Positions 42,884 to 52,657 of a DNA stretch of 53,997 bases are shown here, piece after piece. The notes under the pieces were generated by a model that saw only the letters and a list, made by a program, of their open reading frames with translations, ran no database searches and was not told the origin of the DNA. Origin of the DNA: Candidatus Poribacteria bacterium (lineage in GTDB: Bacteria > Poribacteria > WGA-4E > WGA-3G); the NCBI GenBank assembly GCA_022827185.1, contig JAJDTM010000011.1, positions 1 through 53,997 of the forward strand, given 5' to 3'. The translations under genes and the position numbers were made by a program. Position 1 is the first letter of the stretch; the number at the start of each line of letters is the position of its first letter.

Positions 42884-43969
42884 TTAATCGCGTGGATCGA
42901 CAATCCAACCACCCCCGAGGACGTATTCGCCATCATAAAAGACGGTGGCTTGGCCGGGGGTAATTGCGCGGCGCGGTTCGTCAAACTTCACGATCGCCTC
43001 GGTGTCGCTGGTAGGCGTGATGGTTGCGGGACCGCCGTCATCACGGGACCGGATTTTGACGTGCGCTCGGATCGGTTCCGTCAACTTCTCAATAGCGATG
43101 AGATTGATGCGTTCAACGTGCATTGTATCTTCAAAAAGGGCATCCGATTCACCGACAACAACGGTATTCTCTGTTGCATTGAGCTGTGTCACATAGAGCG
43201 GTCTGCCAACAGCGATACCCAATCCGCGCCGTTGCCCGACGGTATAAAACGCGACACCGTCATGCTTACCGAGGACATCGCCTTTTTCGTCCACAATATC
43301 ACCGCCGTCAATTTTCTCAGGGACTCTGTCTTTGAGAAAACGTCTATAGTTAGTATCAGCGACGAAGCAGAGTTCTTGGCTCTCAATCTTTTCAGCGGTG
43401 CGCAATTGGTACTTGCGAGCGAGATCGCGTACTTCGGTTTTTGTGTATTCACCGAGGGGCATCATCGCGCACTGTAACTGCTCCTGTGTGAGCGCGGCGA
43501 GAAAGTAGGATTGATCCTTGCTGGTATCAAGCGCTGTGCGTAGTAGATAACGTCCCGTTTCTGGGTCTTGCTCAACGCGAGCATAATGTCCAGTGGCGAT
43601 AGCAGCGCACTCCAATGTTTTGGCAAGGTCGAGCAGTCTACCGAACTTGAGCTCTCGGTTACACACCATACACGGGCTCGGTGTTCTGCCGACGAGGTAT
43701 TCTTCCACAAAGTAGTCGATAATCTGTTCCCGGAAAGCGTCTTCATAATTCACGCCGTAGAAAGGGATGCCGAGCTGCGTAGCGACGCGGCGCGCGTCCT
43801 CAATGCCCTCAAGAGAGCAGCAGTTCGGACGCTCTGGGTCTACCTCAACAGTATCAGGCGCGCCGAGACGCATGGTGATGCCGGTGACATCATAGCCTGC
43901 GTCAACCATCATGGCAGCAGTAACGGAACTATCTACGCCACCGCTCATTGCGACGAGAACTTTTTTCAT
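42884..43969 (-). CDS. mnmA: tRNA 2-thiouridylase
   Basis: A 361-residue enzyme that thiolates U34 of Glu, Gln and Lys tRNAs. It has the PP-loop SGGVDSS (9-15), the catalytic pair Cys103 (PSPCMVCNRELKFG) and Cys201 (SQELCFVAD), and the C-terminal beta-barrel with PGQATVFYDGEYVLGGGWI. The ATG at 43969 is chosen because GGGGTG lies six bases upstream; a longer frame from 44029 starts inside the upstream gene. A LamG gene ends 35 bases upstream, so it may be read as part of that message. Confidence 0.95.
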   Translation of the reverse strand: MKKVLVAMSGGVDSSVTAAMMVDAGYDVTGITMRLGAPDTVEVDPERPNCCSLEGIEDARRVATQLGIPFYGVNYEDAFREQIIDYFVEEYLVGRTPSPCMVCNRELKFGRLLDLAKTLECAAIATGHYARVEQDPETGRYLLRTALDTSKDQSYFLAALTQEQLQCAMMPLGEYTKTEVRDLARKYQLRTAEKIESQELCFVADTNYRRFLKDRVPEKIDGGDIVDEKGDVLGKHDGVAFYTVGQRRGLGIAVGRPLYVTQLNATENTVVVGESDALFEDTMHVERINLIAIEKLTEPIRAHVKIRSRDDGGPATITPTSDTEAIVKFDEPRRAITPGQATVFYDGEYVLGGGWIVDPRD

Positions 43970-44004
43970 AAGACACCCCGACCTAACCCGTTTTGACGAT
44001 AATA

Positions 44005-44775
44005 CTACTTGGCTTTGAGTTCGCCCCAAGTTATTGCCAACTTATCAACGGCTTCAACCGCTAATGAATCACTTTCCATTACGGCTGCAATTTCGTCTTC
44101 GTCCAGTACACGGTCATAAAGCCGCACTTCATCAATTTTTCCCTTGAAGAGGTACGTATGCACAGGACGTTCATTCCCGCCTGCACCTATGAGGAATTCC
44201 TCACTCGGATTAACATCAATATCAAAGTTCTCTTCTCCTATAAATTCACCATTCACGTAGAACTTATGATTACCATCAGCATAGGTGCCAGCGAGGTGAT
44301 CCCAGTCCCCGAGATTCACAGCCGGTCCTCGAACCGGTTTCCAATGATTCGCGCCGGCACCGATCCAAAACTCCCACGTATGGCCGGGTTCAGCATAGAA
44401 GATATAGCCGCGTTGCGGAAAGTCAGCCCGAGAAGAGACAACAGCACGATGGTTTGCACTCCCCGGTTCCACGTTTGCCCACGCACATATAGTGAAAACC
44501 TCTTGATTAAGATCCGCATGATACGGAACGTTCACCTCATCTTCAGCTTGATCAAATTCAAGTGCGCCGCCGAAGTATCCATCAGCAATCCATTTTGGAT
44601 CTCCCATCAGCTTGCCGTCATGTCCGTTGCCACTTGAGTCTGTTGCAGTATCGCCCGCTTTTTCATTGAATGCCCAATAGGCGACTATTCCATCCGTAAC
44701 ATTTTGGGATAGCACCGGTTGTGCGGCAAGCCCAACGAGCAAGAATAGAACAAAGGGAACAATTATAGCTTTCAT
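44005..44775 (-). CDS. Secreted LamG protein with C-terminal KLxxxW motif
   Basis: A 256-residue secreted protein. The ATG at 44775 follows GGGAG by seven bases; the signal peptide ends QPVLS. The LamG domain shows IVAYWAFNEKAGDTATDSSGNGHDGKL, FTICAWANVE, WDHLAGTYADGNHKFYVNGEFIG and GKIDEVRLYDRVLDEDEIA. The end is DKLAITWGELKAK, the shared C-terminal motif. The neighbours mnmA and miaA are housekeeping genes, so there is no functional hint from context. It is probably a binding protein at or beyond the outer membrane. Confidence 0.83.
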   Translation of the reverse strand: MKAIIVPFVLFLLVGLAAQPVLSQNVTDGIVAYWAFNEKAGDTATDSSGNGHDGKLMGDPKWIADGYFGGALEFDQAEDEVNVPYHADLNQEVFTICAWANVEPGSANHRAVVSSRADFPQRGYIFYAEPGHTWEFWIGAGANHWKPVRGPAVNLGDWDHLAGTYADGNHKFYVNGEFIGEENFDIDVNPSEEFLIGAGGNERPVHTYLFKGKIDEVRLYDRVLDEDEIAAVMESDSLAVEAVDKLAITWGELKAK

Positions 44776-45049
44776 TTTTAACTCCCATTTGTCAACCGCC
44801 TCTATAGCGGTTATGAAAGTAGAATACAAGCATTAGGAACTTTACATCTCTTACACCAAGTTCACCTTAAATTACCTTGTTTAGTCAATCCAAAAGTATG
44901 ATAACACATTTCAAAAGCACATCTCAAATCAAAGAAACTCTCAACGGATCATTTACGCCCATCAGAGCCATTCAATTCTTCGTAAGTTTTTTTGTAGAAG
45001 GGATTTGTAACCCTGAATTTATGGGGGAGCCGTGGGTTTTTCGGTCTGA

Positions 45050-46216
45050 TTAGGAGATCTGCCAATCTTCATTTCCAGCGTAGCGGTCATCGTAAACGTC
45101 TTGATTGAGTTCCAAGCCGAGACCAGGCGTATCAGGGACTGTGAATGTGCCATCGGTGAAACCGTAGCCGGAGGTATCAATGACATCGCTGGTGAGGGTT
45201 GCGACTTCGCCGTAGAGGAAATGCGGGATCGTTTTCGCGAATTGGAGGCTGAGAAAGAAACCGAGCAGAGACCCCCAGTTATGCGGGGCACATTGGACAT
45301 CGTGTGCAGCAGCCATATCAGCGAGCCGCCGCCAACCGGTAACGCCTAACCCTTTCATATCGTGCTGGATTACATCAATCACGCCTGCTTCAAAGAAAGG
45401 ATCGTAGAATTCAAGGGGTTCACGGGTCCGAGTTTCGCCATCAGCAATTAGCGTTTTTAAGCCCTTTTCTTGAATGAAAGCCTTTAGGTTGCGATATAAT
45501 TCAACGTCTTCTTCAAACATCTCCTCTATCCAAAAGACATCGCAATTGCTGGTTTCGTTGAGGAAGGTGATGACCTCATCGTAGGTATACGCGTTGTTAG
45601 CATCAACGAGGATATTAAAGCCTGTCCCTGCGGTACTACGGGCAAGTTGGACAACTTCTATATCCCGTTGTAAGCCTGCTGTGCGCGCCATGAGATGGTT
45701 GCCACGTCCCATTTTCATCTTGCATGCGGTAAACCCGTTCGCGAGGCTGTTTTTAACATCGTCTTCAATCCGTTTGAGACCTTCGGCTTCCGTCTCATAG
45801 AGAAGATCATTGAAGTAGATCGTACTGTCATAAGCAGGCAACCCATTTGCAAAAACTTCGCTGCCCATGAGTTGATAAGCAGGTTTCCCGAGTATCCTAC
45901 CAACAGTGTCCCAGAGGGCGTTTTCAAGTCTTCGGAAATCTTCAACAACCCCGTCTTCAGGATTCAAGAGTTCAAATGGGTTTCGATGGAGTACGCTTTG
46001 GGCATCCTCAGCGGTTGCCGTTCCCCAACTGCCAACGCCCCATCCGAGTGTCTCATCATTGGTATAGATACGGATAATACGCTCACGCCACTTCCCGTTG
46101 GGATCAGGCTGTTTTATCTCTTTCGCACCAGAGTTGCAACCGATCGCGGGTTGGTCGATTTCGACGGTAACCTGCTCAATTTTAGTAATCTTGATGTCGG
46201 CGGGATAATTCTGCAT
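45050..46216 (-). CDS. Enolase-superfamily dehydratase (mandelate racemase subgroup)
   Basis: A 388-residue protein with a complete active site: KMK (Lys166, Lys168), metal ligands Asp205 (VDANNAY), Glu231 or Glu232 (IEEMF) and Glu261 (ADGET), and the His312 of the Asp-His dyad (APHNWGS) with Asp286 (IQHDMKG). This arrangement is typical of the mandelate racemase subgroup, including acid-sugar dehydratases. The substrate is not predictable, but a sugar acid is likely. AAGGA lies six bases before the start. It differs from the enzyme at 18300-19304, which lacks the third ligand in the usual place. Confidence 0.88.
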   Translation of the reverse strand: MQNYPADIKITKIEQVTVEIDQPAIGCNSGAKEIKQPDPNGKWRERIIRIYTNDETLGWGVGSWGTATAEDAQSVLHRNPFELLNPEDGVVEDFRRLENALWDTVGRILGKPAYQLMGSEVFANGLPAYDSTIYFNDLLYETEAEGLKRIEDDVKNSLANGFTACKMKMGRGNHLMARTAGLQRDIEVVQLARSTAGTGFNILVDANNAYTYDEVITFLNETSNCDVFWIEEMFEEDVELYRNLKAFIQEKGLKTLIADGETRTREPLEFYDPFFEAGVIDVIQHDMKGLGVTGWRRLADMAAAHDVQCAPHNWGSLLGFFLSLQFAKTIPHFLYGEVATLTSDVIDTSGYGFTDGTFTVPDTPGLGLELNQDVYDDRYAGNEDWQIS

Positions 46217-46322
46217 AGCGGTCCTTCCACTATTCGGTCACGGCGTTTTAACTTATGAATGAAAACATCCAGTCACCCACGTTAGAAAACTTGGAACTCA
46301 TCAATCCTGTATCCCAATTTGC

Positions 46323-47519
46323 CTACCCTTCCTCATCAAGTTGATTGAGCAGTTCATTGAGCTCGTCTTTTACCATATCGTTGGTTTCAGTCTCGTCGAA
46401 AAAAACGTAAAGTTTATGAGGCAAATTGTCATACTGGTCGGCTTCCCGAATCTGCTTAAGCACAGCAGATTTTTTAAGAAGTTGGACAATTCGGATTCTA
46501 TCTTCATGGTTGACGACCTTCGGGTCTGTCAATAATTCGATTAAACGCGCAGCTAACCCATCAGCGAGTCCGTTCTCAGCGTAATGGTTCAAAGTATCCA
46601 TAGCAGCTTGTTTAGTGTTGAGACTCGAACCGTTCGTTAGAATTGCGACGAGATTGTCAACAGCACCTGCATCAGGATATTCCATCAGTGCTATAGCAAT
46701 GTCCCTACGTACGGTATCATCAGAATCTTCAAGTGCATCAATCATCTTAGTTGTAGGGTGTTCTTTGAGGTATAACATAGATTTTGCGGCGGCGCGTCGG
46801 ACAACCACGTTACCATCAGTCAAACCCTCAATAATTTTTTGTTCGGACCCTTCGTCACCAAGTAGATAGAGTGCGGTGTTAATTTCCATCTTCAACCCTT
46901 CATTAGTGGTCGCATTTCGGAGCGTTTCTAATCCGGCAGAAGCGGATGCATCACCTATATCACCAATGATACGGACCAGCTGAATCTTCACAGCAGATGG
47001 GGTCTTGCTATCGCCAGCTGCCGCCAAGATATCGTTAATACCTGGGCTGCCGATTTCCTGCAAGATTTGGATGAAGTCGCCGTGGACATGGCGATACCGG
47101 TTCTTAACAAGGTCCTCCAAAAGGAACGGCACCGCCGGCGCGCCTTTATCAACAAGGATTTGCATGGCATCCTTCTGTATCCTGTGGCGTTCATCAAGGA
47201 TTTGCAGAATTTTTTTCATCTCAAATTCACCCAATTCGCCAATCCGTCGGTCCCGTTCACTTTTATATCTGGCATCCATCTTGTGGACCCTCGCCGCACC
47301 GGATGAAAGCGCGTTACTGTATGCAATAACCAAGAGTGCACGAGGTTCAACCTTGTTTTGCTCCTCCTGTTCCGCACGTTCAAGGTGCTCAACAGCTTCG
47401 AGCGTGAGCCCCGCGTCTAATAACTTGCTCCTGCCGACTTCAAGTTGGGTGATGACCTGTTCCTGACAACCGAAACTCACAACCCCTATAAGCAGTAATA
47501 TCGTCAAAGTTTTTTTCAT
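46323..47519 (-). CDS. HEAT-repeat lipoprotein (paralogue 1)
   Basis: A 398-residue lipoprotein. The start at 47519 gives a lipoprotein signal with lipobox VSFGC. The first 60 residues of the mature part are VGRSKLLDAGLTLEAVEHLERAEQEEQNKVEPRALLVIAYSNAL, a TPR-like helical start shared with the gene at 47958-49235. The rest is a set of HEAT-type helical pairs (for example VKIQLVRIIGDIGDASASAGLETLRNA, VVRRAAAKSMLYLKEHP, VRRDIAIALMEYPDAGAVDNLVAIL). Such repeats act as binding scaffolds. The ligand is unknown. Acts in the periplasm, anchored to a membrane. Confidence 0.82.
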   Translation of the reverse strand: MKKTLTILLLIGVVSFGCQEQVITQLEVGRSKLLDAGLTLEAVEHLERAEQEEQNKVEPRALLVIAYSNALSSGAARVHKMDARYKSERDRRIGELGEFEMKKILQILDERHRIQKDAMQILVDKGAPAVPFLLEDLVKNRYRHVHGDFIQILQEIGSPGINDILAAAGDSKTPSAVKIQLVRIIGDIGDASASAGLETLRNATTNEGLKMEINTALYLLGDEGSEQKIIEGLTDGNVVVRRAAAKSMLYLKEHPTTKMIDALEDSDDTVRRDIAIALMEYPDAGAVDNLVAILTNGSSLNTKQAAMDTLNHYAENGLADGLAARLIELLTDPKVVNHEDRIRIVQLLKKSAVLKQIREADQYDNLPHKLYVFFDETETNDMVKDELNELLNQLDEEG

Positions 47520-47957
47520 GTTCCGTTTATCTTTTCCTCCTGGGATCTCAATTAGACTTACCCGTCCACGCTGCTTGTTGTGCCCATGTACCATGAAGAT
47601 AATGAAGGACGCGCATTATTCAACGGTGTAACCTACAAGCGTATAAAAAAGCAACCATCTATAATATCTCTCAGTATGGCTTGATAACGTCAAAACTCGG
47701 GCAAAGCCTGCAGGTTATCCATATCGCGCCCACATTGCACACCTACCGAACAGTGGTTGCAGATCCGGGCAAGTACTGATGTAAACAATATTTTAAAATA
47801 AATGCACTTTTATGTCAACAATTTAAGGTGAGGCTTCAAATAGGAGCACTATTATGCTTGTTGTGGAAGCCAACTTCTCAATAACGACGCGCAGAAATTG
47901 AAAACTGAACGCCTTTCTGCGGAAAAATGCCAGAATATACACACAACGCACTTTGTA
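47520..47957. other. Intergenic region between HEAT paralogues
   Basis: About 440 bases with no gene I can support. A short G/C-rich dyad may lie near 47700, and A/T-rich sequence at 47780-47830. The bases at 47895-47915 (aattgaaaactgaacgcc) resemble those near 49473-49490 beyond the second paralogue, which may reflect the duplication. No convincing promoter was found. Confidence 0.4.
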
Positions 47958-49235
47958 CTACCGAACCTCATCAAGGAGTCGCGCAAGTGCGTCTTTGACA
48001 AGGGCCATCTGCTCCTTTTTGTCGCGATACTCATGGAGCTTGGACGCAAGATCATCAATCGTTTTTAGTGCTTTAATCTGTTTCTTAAACGGCTCTCGCC
48101 TCAGCAGCTGTACAAGATAATAACGGTTGTTTGAGTCGCTAACCGTCCCACCAATGAGCAGCATAGTGATACGTTTTGCTAAGCCTCTGGCGAGTTTATT
48201 CTGTCCATAAAGGTCAAGTGTTTCAATTGCGGCTTGCTTTGGGTTTATGGTTTCTCCATTATCATCAGTGACAGGAACTAATTTACTAGTGAGGACATCC
48301 ACGAGTCCATCAACAGCGGCGGCATCCTTATGAACTGCAAGTGCAGCCACGAGTGCTGCGACGACTTCGGAATCCTCGTCTTTGAGTCCAGCAATCAGTG
48401 TTTTAGGCGACACATTTTTGATATTCACCATCGCTTTCGCAGCGGCGCGGCGAACCTTAACATCACTATGATTTATGCCAGCGATAATGTCTTTTTTATA
48501 CGATGCCTCCCCGAGCTGATAGAGTGTCGTGTTAATTTCCATGATCAGTCCCGGTTCCATGATGTCGGTTTGAAGGGCTTTCAATGCTTCTATTACTTTC
48601 GCGTCACCGATTTCAGAAATCACTTGCACAAGTTTACTTTTAATGTCCAGTTTGCGTTTTCTATCGCGCGGCTCGGTAATAGGTTTAGCTAAGGTGGCTA
48701 AGATAAGATCTAACGTGTCAGTCCGTCTGTCAGCCAACTTCTTCTCGGCAATCCCTATGTCAATCAACATCCACTGTGTAAAATCGGCATGAAGTGACGG
48801 GTACCTGTTTTTTTCAAGGCTGTCAAGAATTAAGACTGCGGCATCATGTCCCTTGTACACGAGTGCCTGTAGACCTGCTTTTCGCACCTGTGAGCGCTTA
48901 CTGAGAACTTGCAAGATCTGCTTCATCTCAGCCTCTGTAAGTGCTTCAATCCGCTGCTCCAGCTGATTTCTGAATTTGGCTTCATTACCACCCCTATTGG
49001 CATCTCCGGTGGAAATCCCATAAGAATAAGCGATAACAAGTAAGGCACGAGGTTCCAACTTATTGCCTTCTTCTTGTTCCGCTTTTTCAAGATGTTCAAC
49101 GGCTTCCAAGGCATTCCCGCTGTCAATTAATTTACTCCTGCCTACGGTTAAGTTGCTCGGTCCCTTCTGCTTCGTTTCACAACCAAGGCTGGCGAGCAGC
49201 AGGACAACGAGCGGAATGATTAAAACCTTTTTCAT
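47958..49235 (-). CDS. HEAT-repeat lipoprotein (paralogue 2)
   Basis: A 425-residue lipoprotein with lipobox ASLGC (Cys19). The start of the mature part (NLTVGRSKLIDSGNALEAVEHLEKAEQEEGNKLEPRALLVIAYS) closely matches the other paralogue. HEAT-like helical repeats fill the rest (VQVISEIGDAKVIEALKALQ, VKVRRAAAKAMVNIKN, EVVAALVAALAVHKDAAAVDGLVDVL). It is 27 residues longer than its neighbour, with an extra segment about 160-190. It has its own candidate promoter at 49357-49385. Probably a periplasmic scaffold; partner unknown. Confidence 0.82.
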   Translation of the reverse strand: MKKVLIIPLVVLLLASLGCETKQKGPSNLTVGRSKLIDSGNALEAVEHLEKAEQEEGNKLEPRALLVIAYSYGISTGDANRGGNEAKFRNQLEQRIEALTEAEMKQILQVLSKRSQVRKAGLQALVYKGHDAAVLILDSLEKNRYPSLHADFTQWMLIDIGIAEKKLADRRTDTLDLILATLAKPITEPRDRKRKLDIKSKLVQVISEIGDAKVIEALKALQTDIMEPGLIMEINTTLYQLGEASYKKDIIAGINHSDVKVRRAAAKAMVNIKNVSPKTLIAGLKDEDSEVVAALVAALAVHKDAAAVDGLVDVLTSKLVPVTDDNGETINPKQAAIETLDLYGQNKLARGLAKRITMLLIGGTVSDSNNRYYLVQLLRREPFKKQIKALKTIDDLASKLHEYRDKKEQMALVKDALARLLDEVR

Positions 49236-49356
49236 TGCGTTCTATTTTCCCCCTGACTTTTGTAGTACGGATACACTGAATATGAGCTGCGCCTTGTCAT
49301 ACACACTTTTAACTGCGCGCCACGTTACATTGTGGGTTTGGAAATATTCCATTGTA

Positions 49357-49385
49357 ACAATACCACAAAATTCTAAAAAAGTCAA
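49357..49385 (-). promoter_or_regulatory. Sigma70-type promoter for HEAT paralogue 2
   Basis: On the minus strand TTGACT (49380-49385), 17 bases, TATTGT (49357-49362). The start site would be near 49350, giving a leader of about 115 bases. Confidence 0.5.
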
Positions 49386-49539
49386 GTGTAGATGCTGCTT
49401 TCTCCAGAAGCAGTTAGTTCTTCTGTAGGAAGGATCTTCGAATCTCGACTTTTCTGATAGAAGCAGCAAAAAAATCGAAAACTGAATGGATCAGCAGAGA
49501 TAGAACACATCGGAAACCAGCGAAATCTATCGGATAGAG

Positions 49540-49568
49540 TTGACTGCTGCGCTGATTTAGGCTATACT
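49540..49568 (+). promoter_or_regulatory. Sigma70 promoter for the M14 peptidase
   Basis: TTGACT (49540-49545), 17 bases, TATACT (49563-49568), about 53 bases before the ATG at 49621. The rest of the 385-base gap holds an inverted gctgctttct/agaagcagc pair (about 49392-49466) and no gene. Confidence 0.7.
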
Positions 49569-49620
49569 AAAAAGCAATAAAGACTCAGGAACTCGCGTCT
49601 ATAGGAAGGGCTATTTTCTT

Positions 49621-52308
49621 ATGAAATTTTTTAACTCTCTCCACCGCAGACTTCATCAACGAAAATCAGGCGTTTATGGGATTAAAATGGCAACGTTGTG
49701 GGGTACACTCGGCGTGTTGATTATGTCCGCGGTTTTGCTGCAGCTCCCGACATACGCGCAGTTGATGCCGCCAGAGGAGGTTCTCGGATTCCAGGTCGGT
49801 TCGGATTACCAAGTAGCAGGCTGGAAAACTGTCTCCGAATACATGCACCATGTAGGAGAAAACTCGGATCGGGTACTGGTGGAAACACTTGGAAAAACGA
49901 CAGAAGGCAACGATCTTTTAATGTTGCTGATCTCTGCGCCGGAGAACTTGGAAAATCTGGCACGCTATCAGCAGATCCAAAGAGAGATTGCACTCCCTAC
50001 AAAACAGAATGCTGAATTGGATGCGCTGGTACAAGAAGGTAAAGCGGTAGTGCTAATTAACTGCAACCTCCATTCCACCGAGATCGCCTCTTCGCAGATG
50101 TCAATGGAATTGGCACATCAATTCGCAACAGCCGAGACACCGCAAATCAGAGAAATCCTTGAGAACGTGATAATCCTACTAATCCCTTCCGCGAATCCAG
50201 ACGGATTGAATATCGTAGTGGATTGGTACAACCGCACCGTCGGCACGCCCCACGAAGGTTCGGAAATTCCGTGGTTGTATCATAAATATACAGGACACGA
50301 TAACAATCGCGACTGGTTTATGTTGACACAGATAGAAACGCGACTGCTGACGCGAGTGCTTTATGAGGAGTGGTTTCCAGAAGTTGTCTACGATGTGCAT
50401 GAGATGAGCTACCGCGGTCCCCGGTTTGTGATTCCGCCCTATTTCGAGCCGGTTAATCCGAATATCCCGCCGCTCTTACAGCGGACGCTTTCGCTTATTG
50501 GAGCACAACTCGCCTTCGACCTGACGAGCGATGGGTTCACAGGTGTGCTTTCAAGTGCCGTCTATGATACATGGTGGCACGGCGGATTTCGGACGGTACC
50601 GTATCGGCACAACATGGTCGGCATCTTGACAGAAGCGGCGCGAGTAGAAATCGCAACGCCAATCTTTCAACCACATCACACTTTAAAAGGCTATCGGCGA
50701 GGGCTTGACAAATACGCGCTCCGCACCAACTTTCCAGAACCGTGGCCCGGGGGTTGGTGGCGGTTGCGCAATATTGTAGACTATGAGAAAGCGGCGACAT
50801 TCTCAATTCTCGATTTCGTCGCCGAGCATCGAGTAACGCTGAAAACAAACTTTTACAAGATGGGACTCGATGCAATCGCAAAAGGGCAGGATGAACCCCC
50901 CCGAGCGTTTCTCATCCCGACTGAACAACGCGATATCCACACAACGCTTAAGATGCTGGATATTTTGAAACGCGGCGGCGTACAGATTCATCAGGCAGAC
51001 GCGCCGTTTACCGCTGACGGTGTAGAATACCCCGCGGACACTTATGTCGTTTTAATGTCGCAACCCTTTCGGGCACATGCGAAGGATCTGCTTGAGGTGC
51101 AACGCTATCCAGAACGCCGTCCATCGCCTGAATCACCGCCCGAACGCCCTTACGATATTGCAGGTTGGACCCTGCCGTTACAGATGGGGGTGCGGACAAT
51201 AGCGGTTGTGCATCCGTTTGAGGCGGATTTAAGGCAGCTCCCGATGCTTCCAGTGGTACAAGGCACGCTGGACGGTACCCCTGAACCGACAAGTTACCTG
51301 TTCGAGAATCGAACCAACGCTGAAGCATTTTTCCTCAACCATCTGTTCAACGCCAGATTCGGCGACAACAGTCCGAAATATAAACTTTACTGGGCGCAGC
51401 GGGATGTAGAACTCGCAGGCAAGACGTTGCCGCCTGGAGCTATCCTGATCAAGACTGTGGAGCCGCCACTACAGCAAATTGCGGAACTGAGCGCACTTGC
51501 ATCAGAATACAGCATCCACATCCACGCCGATGCATCTATCAACGAAGAAAATCTTCGTCGTATGTTCTCAAGTGTGGACGCGCCGCGTCTTGGTCTATAC
51601 AAACCGTGGACAGCGAATATGGATGAAGGTTGGACACGCTGGGTTTTGGATACACACGGGTTTAATTACAATAGTCTCACGAATGCAGAAATTCGCGCGG
51701 GGGATTTAGCAGCGCGTTATGATGCAATAATCCTGCCCGATTTGGGGGCTTCCGGTATTCTCAATGGACATTCAACAGGGAAATTACCGCTGGAATACGT
51801 CGGTGGCATTGGTACTGAGGGGTTAGCGAACCTGCGGGCGTTTGTGGAGGATGGCGGCACGCTTATCTGCCTAAATCGTGCGACAGAACTGCCCTTGAAG
51901 TACTTTGGACTTAGTGAAAAGGGTATCGTCAATGTTGTTGAAAAAAATAACCAACCGAACCAAGATGTGTTCTTCTGTCCCGGTTCATTACTCCGCGTTC
52001 GGATAGATACAAAACACCCAATCGGACACGGGTTAGATAGCGAGATGGCTATCTTTTTTAAATCGGGACCCGTATTTTCTGCCGAACGCGGTGGCACGGA
52101 AGTTATAGCAACGTACCCTGAGTTTAATCCGTTGATGAGCGGTTGGCTTGAGGGTGAAAAACGGATACGCCAAAAAACCGCACTGTTAGAAGTTCCCTTA
52201 GGCACTGGGCGCGTCGTTCTTTTCGGGTTCAAACCGCAACACCGCGCGCAATCTTATGGGACTTTTAAGTTGCTTTTCAATGCGATTTATTATAGTGCCA
52301 CAAAATAA
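49621..52308 (+). CDS. Secreted M14 family zinc carboxypeptidase-like protein
   Basis: An 895-residue exported metallopeptidase. A basic N-terminus precedes a signal segment ending LPTYAQ. The M14 domain (about 65-400) has the zinc-binding HSTE (His151, Glu154) and a third ligand His260 (VVYDVHEMS), plus NPDGLNIVVDW and HDNNRDW typical of the family. Residues 400-890 form two or three further domains, including a beta-rich module and a GATase-like fold (YDAIILPDLGASGI ... GGTLICLNRATELPLKYFGL), as in related large secreted peptidases. It cleaves peptides in the periplasm or outside. Preceded by AGGAAGGG and a consensus promoter. Confidence 0.88.
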   Translation: MKFFNSLHRRLHQRKSGVYGIKMATLWGTLGVLIMSAVLLQLPTYAQLMPPEEVLGFQVGSDYQVAGWKTVSEYMHHVGENSDRVLVETLGKTTEGNDLLMLLISAPENLENLARYQQIQREIALPTKQNAELDALVQEGKAVVLINCNLHSTEIASSQMSMELAHQFATAETPQIREILENVIILLIPSANPDGLNIVVDWYNRTVGTPHEGSEIPWLYHKYTGHDNNRDWFMLTQIETRLLTRVLYEEWFPEVVYDVHEMSYRGPRFVIPPYFEPVNPNIPPLLQRTLSLIGAQLAFDLTSDGFTGVLSSAVYDTWWHGGFRTVPYRHNMVGILTEAARVEIATPIFQPHHTLKGYRRGLDKYALRTNFPEPWPGGWWRLRNIVDYEKAATFSILDFVAEHRVTLKTNFYKMGLDAIAKGQDEPPRAFLIPTEQRDIHTTLKMLDILKRGGVQIHQADAPFTADGVEYPADTYVVLMSQPFRAHAKDLLEVQRYPERRPSPESPPERPYDIAGWTLPLQMGVRTIAVVHPFEADLRQLPMLPVVQGTLDGTPEPTSYLFENRTNAEAFFLNHLFNARFGDNSPKYKLYWAQRDVELAGKTLPPGAILIKTVEPPLQQIAELSALASEYSIHIHADASINEENLRRMFSSVDAPRLGLYKPWTANMDEGWTRWVLDTHGFNYNSLTNAEIRAGDLAARYDAIILPDLGASGILNGHSTGKLPLEYVGGIGTEGLANLRAFVEDGGTLICLNRATELPLKYFGLSEKGIVNVVEKNNQPNQDVFFCPGSLLRVRIDTKHPIGHGLDSEMAIFFKSGPVFSAERGGTEVIATYPEFNPLMSGWLEGEKRIRQKTALLEVPLGTGRVVLFGFKPQHRAQSYGTFKLLFNAIYYSATK

Positions 52309-52360
52309 TTCTCGGAACGAGCCAAACAAATAAGCGAAATTTGAAATCTCATAATAAGAT

Positions 52361-52408
52361 GAAACCCAACGTATTCTCACGCCTATAGCGTTTGGATTGT
52401 TGGGTTTC
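52361..52408 (+). terminator. Possible terminator after the M14 peptidase gene
   Basis: Ten-base arms gaaacccaac and gttgggtttc with a 28-base loop, 52 bases after the stop, followed by a T-rich run beyond gttcgcg. Confidence 0.4.
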
Positions 52409-52599
52409 GTTCGCGTTAATTTTAAAATTTTTCTCTGATGCACGTTTTCTGTTCAGCATTTCGTCTTTAGCGGAGATGGTAAATACGGAAAATTAACTTC
52501 GGCGGAACCGACTTTACAAGTGGGACCCGGCACGTGGCAACTCATTGCTTTGGGATCCCGTAGCAAGTCAAATTGACTGCTAAACGCACACCTTTTTCA

Positions 52600-52624
52600 A
52601 ATGTCTGCCAATTTGACAGACATT
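52600..52624 (+). promoter_or_regulatory. Dyad upstream of sigma54 promoter
   Basis: Arms aatgtctg and cagacatt separated by nine bases. The centre is about 73 bases upstream of the predicted start. A second palindrome, agtcaa-a-ttgact, lies at 52566-52578. Both are candidate activator sites. Confidence 0.4.
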
Positions 52625-52657
52625 CCCCCTGGATTACGTCTATTTCAAGCGTTAATA

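Noticed and set aside
52437..52576. Fragment reading SGDGKYGKLTSAEPTLQVGP
   Set aside because: No start codon or upstream continuation; may be a gene remnant, but too short to call.
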